Below, one piece after another: positions 61,560 to 64,000 of a stretch of 64,000 bases of DNA. The DNA lies in the NCBI RefSeq assembly GCF_030272615.1, contig NC_081411.1:181310977-181374976 (forward strand), in the 5' to 3' direction. The notes under the pieces were generated by a model. That model did not search any database. It was not told the origin of the DNA and saw nothing but the letters and a program-made list of their open reading frames with translations. Both the position numbers and the translations under genes were made by a program. Position 1 is the first letter of the stretch. The number at the start of each line of letters is the position of its first letter. The DNA is from Cryptomeria japonica (taxonomy: Eukaryota; Streptophyta; Pinopsida; Cupressales; Cupressaceae).

Positions 61560-63006
61560 ATTCCATCAACTTGGTTTGACCTTAGGCTCAAAATCTCTTA
61601 CTTTTGGTAATGTGATTAACTCATTTGCAAGAAGTGTTTTTAGAGTTGATTCCAGTGGTTCCCCAATGTTTGTAAATTTTATGCGGGGGTTGGAATAAAA
61701 AGACTTTGGTTTAGTATTCTCTGGATTTTTTACTAGTGTTCGACTTGAGAGATTGAAAATGGGTTGTTGTGGTTTAACATCATTGTTATGAGATACTCCC
61801 TCATTGGCAACATTTATGTTCTTCATCCAAAATTTTGTTTTATCGTTGTTGCTATTATTGCCATTATTGTTGTTGTTGTAGTAGTTAGAAGAATTGTAAA
61901 GTTTTAATTCTTCCTTCTTGACCATAGTGTCCTCTACTTTCAAACCGTTTTCATCATTTTTGTAAAACTAGGAGGACATTGCATTTTGAGTCTATAACTC
62001 ATTTCACTGGTAAGATTGTCAATGAAGATGTCTATTTTCTCTTGATCTGGTACATCTCTAGGACACCTATTAAACAATCATCTCCATCGCTGTAGAAAGA
62101 CCATGAAAGGTTCACCATTCTTTTGTTTGATGTTGCATAGGTCTAGCATTGTTATCTCATTTCTTATGTTGTAGGAGGATTGTGAGATGAATTTCTTCAT
62201 AAGTTCTTCAAAAGATTTAATCCGAGATGGAAATTTTGAAAACCATTCCATTGATTGCCCACTTAAGCTTCTAGGAAATAAACGCATCAAATAGGTTTCA
62301 TTGTGTGCAAATTCCATACTCATAGTGCAAAATTCCCTAAAATGATCTTGAGGATCAAATTTCCCATCATATTTATTGTATTTGGGGATTTCACAATGTT
62401 GTGGGAATGGTATCATGTTTAAAATCCTGTCAAAAGGATATGGACAGATGTCCTCCAATGAATATTTCTTGGGACTTGTTCCATTCTGCATATCCTATAT
62501 TTGTTGTTTCAAAGTTTGCATTTGTTGAGTGAGAGTTAAATGAGGATTATCAACATGGGTTATCCTTATATCCTCTTAAGTTCTTTTGTCACCACACTCC
62601 CTTCTTGTTTCATCTTGGTCTCTTCTTGTTCTACTTCCTCTTGTTTCTTTTCTATCTCTTCTTGTTTCTTCGTGGTTTACTCAATTCATGTCATCATCGT
62701 TGTGGTAATCGGTGTTTTGGTTATGATTTGTTTCAACATCATTTTTCAAACTTTCTATGTTAAAACCTTGTGGCAATTTTGCTCCTAAATTTGCCAATAT
62801 TAGGAAATATTTGTGCTTTTCATTTTCCAATATTTTTTCCATTAGTTTGTTAAATTTGGAATCTTGTTTAAGGTCTCTAATGGTATTATTGATTCTTCTT
62901 CATCAACATCTATGTATCCAACTTGATAAAATGTTGGATTTTCTTCTTCCATTTGTTTTTGTTGTCTTCTCAATTGCTCGTGTTGAGCTCTAGTCCAAAC
63001 TGGCAT
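61560..63006 (-). pseudogene. Ty3/Gypsy (Tat/Ogre-like) Gag remnant
   Basis: ATG at 63006 gives MPVWTRAQHEQLRRQQ, then NPTFYQVGYIDVDEEES, a typical Gag start of this group. After broken sequence, 62491-62078 gives the capsid core: FPQHCEIPKYNKYDGKFDPQ, MEFAHNETYLMRLFPRSL, GQSMEWFSKFPS, YNIRNEITMLDLCNIKQKNG, FLQRWR. 61943-61566 gives VEDTMVKKEELKLY, an Asn-rich stretch, and TNIGEPLESTLKTLLANELI with [17 protein letters not shown] then replaces the next Trp at the edge of the microsatellite. Gag would form the particle; several stops and shifts make this dead. Confidence 0.85.
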
Positions 63007-63747
63007 ATGATTGATTTAAAAATCCCCAAGTTTTTGATTTTCTAGATGTAACTCAATAGGTGATCACTTGTTTAGAAAAATAAGATAAGTTGATTCTACC
63101 ACCTCTATTGGTACATTGAGATAAAGCATCTCTTTGTTGAAAAGCACGTGATTGTAATGTTTCTTCGTCAAACTCCGTTCCAAAACCACATAAGTAGTTA
63201 TGAAAACGGTGTAGGAATATGCGATGTTTCAACAAAATTTTGCATTTTATGTACAAAAGCCTTCTCTTTTTGAACAGTGCTTTATAAATAAGTTTCCTCT
63301 TCTTGAGACGACACAAAATAGTCATACAAGCATGTAATGGTTGACAAGTTTTTTATCCCAATGTGAGTGAAAGTTTTTGTGAAATTTTGATAATACCAAG
63401 TTCAAGGTGAAACAATATATCCAAGTCAATGAACAAGGTTAATTTGATCTTAAAGTTTCATGATGAAGGATCATGTATCCTATTGAGAAACTATGTTTTG
63501 AAAGATCAAATTTATCAAGAAAAAGTGTTCTATGCACTTGAGATATTGGATCTATGACTTGTTAAAGGTGAATACTTGTGATAACATTAAATGTAATCTA
63601 TCATTTTGAATGAATTGTTAAAGAAACCTATTTGTTTGACTAGTTTTGATATCTGTGACAATTGGAATGGATTCTTCTCAAAAAATGGGTATTTAGAAAT
63701 GTTTTCAAATTTTTGAGTTGATAAGGGGAAGTACCCTCAGTTGTGGA
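63007..63747 (-). other. Probable Gypsy 5' leader or LTR region, limits unknown
   Basis: Directly upstream (minus strand) of the Gag start. A 90-codon minus-strand ORF (63325-63053) is basic and unrecognised. I found no primer-binding site or LTR end that I trust. Confidence 0.35.
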
Positions 63748-64000
63748 TGCGCTAGAATAAATGCGCTACAAAAATGTGTGTATGCACTATCAAATATGAC
63801 AAATGCGCTACACTGTTGTGCAAATGCGCTATTCTGCACTTCAAAAATGCTATTCTATGTTGCAAATGCATTGTTCTGTGATGCGAATGCGCTATCCAAT
63901 AATGTATAAGCGCTAAATTGCATGTTAAATGTGTTGTTTTGTTATGAAAATGCACTGTTAAAGTTTATAAAAGCACTATTCTGCGCTATGAATGCATGAC
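63748..64000. repeat. 21 bp minisatellite, continues past the window
   Basis: Units starting TGCGCTA or variants (TGCACT, AGCGCT, TGTGTT) begin at 63762, 63783, 63804, 63825, 63848, 63867, 63888, 63909, 63930, 63951, 63972 and 63993: eleven steps that keep the 21 bp register apart from one paired +2/-2 shift. Units share the ends but differ inside. Because 21 is a multiple of three, open frames on both strands read as heptad-like repeats; I regard these as by-products. Confidence 0.93.

Noticed and set aside
63718..63955. Heptad-repeat proteins on both strands (NALFCDA-like and RIAHLHN-like)
   Set aside because: Both follow automatically from a 21 bp tandem repeat without stops; neither has a start context or known family.

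Overview
This is an AT-rich nuclear plant sequence with no intact host gene that I can find. The decayed gene remnants (TIR-NBS resistance gene, phenylcoumaran/pinoresinol-reductase-like gene, PPR gene, cytochrome P450) and the old, nested retroelements suit a large seed-plant genome. The style of the TIR domain and of the elements makes a gymnosperm my best guess, but the sequence does not prove it. Everything recognisable is a mobile element or a pseudogene.

Layout. 1-9289: two Copia retrotransposon copies (A and B) head to tail, sharing the LTR at 4037-5239; A carries a 1.04 kb inverted-repeat-bounded insertion and B has lost its reverse transcriptase. 10619-16936: a decayed Helitron with both termini (TC start, hairpin plus CTAG end) and recognisable Rep and PIF1-type helicase. 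17506-18462 (-): a three-exon isoflavone-reductase-like pseudogene. About 19200-27438 (-): a long LINE (ORF1, endonuclease, RT, zf-RVT), split at 23252-26155 by a small LTR element with 1.2 kb LTRs and only 477 bp between them. 28339-33890 (-): the youngest element, a nearly complete Copia with two 704 bp LTRs. 36285-38010: 5' part of another Copia (LTR, primer site, zinc-knuckle Gag). 39723-41530 (-): a decayed PPR gene. 42588-44174: a 5'-truncated LINE with a 16 bp target-site duplication. 45590-46626 and 48931-49964: two copies of an unknown 1.04 kb repeat, with a Copia LTR fragment (-) abutting the first. 50905-52413 (-): a broken TNL resistance gene. 55770-56030 (-): a P450 exon remnant. 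60070-63006 (-): Ty3/Gypsy Gag and protease remnants interrupted by a large palindromic (GT)(TA)(AC) microsatellite. 63748-64000: a 21 bp minisatellite running off the window end.

The genes do not form a pathway. The window reads as successive transposition into a gene-poor region followed by decay that is rich in C-to-T type changes. I found no convincing new biological system. The best leads are the shared-lesion Copia tandem, the end-defined Helitron, the mini-interior LTR element with matched terminal changes, the TA palindrome inside the Gypsy remnant, and the in-register 21 bp array. All coordinates and identities come from reading by eye.
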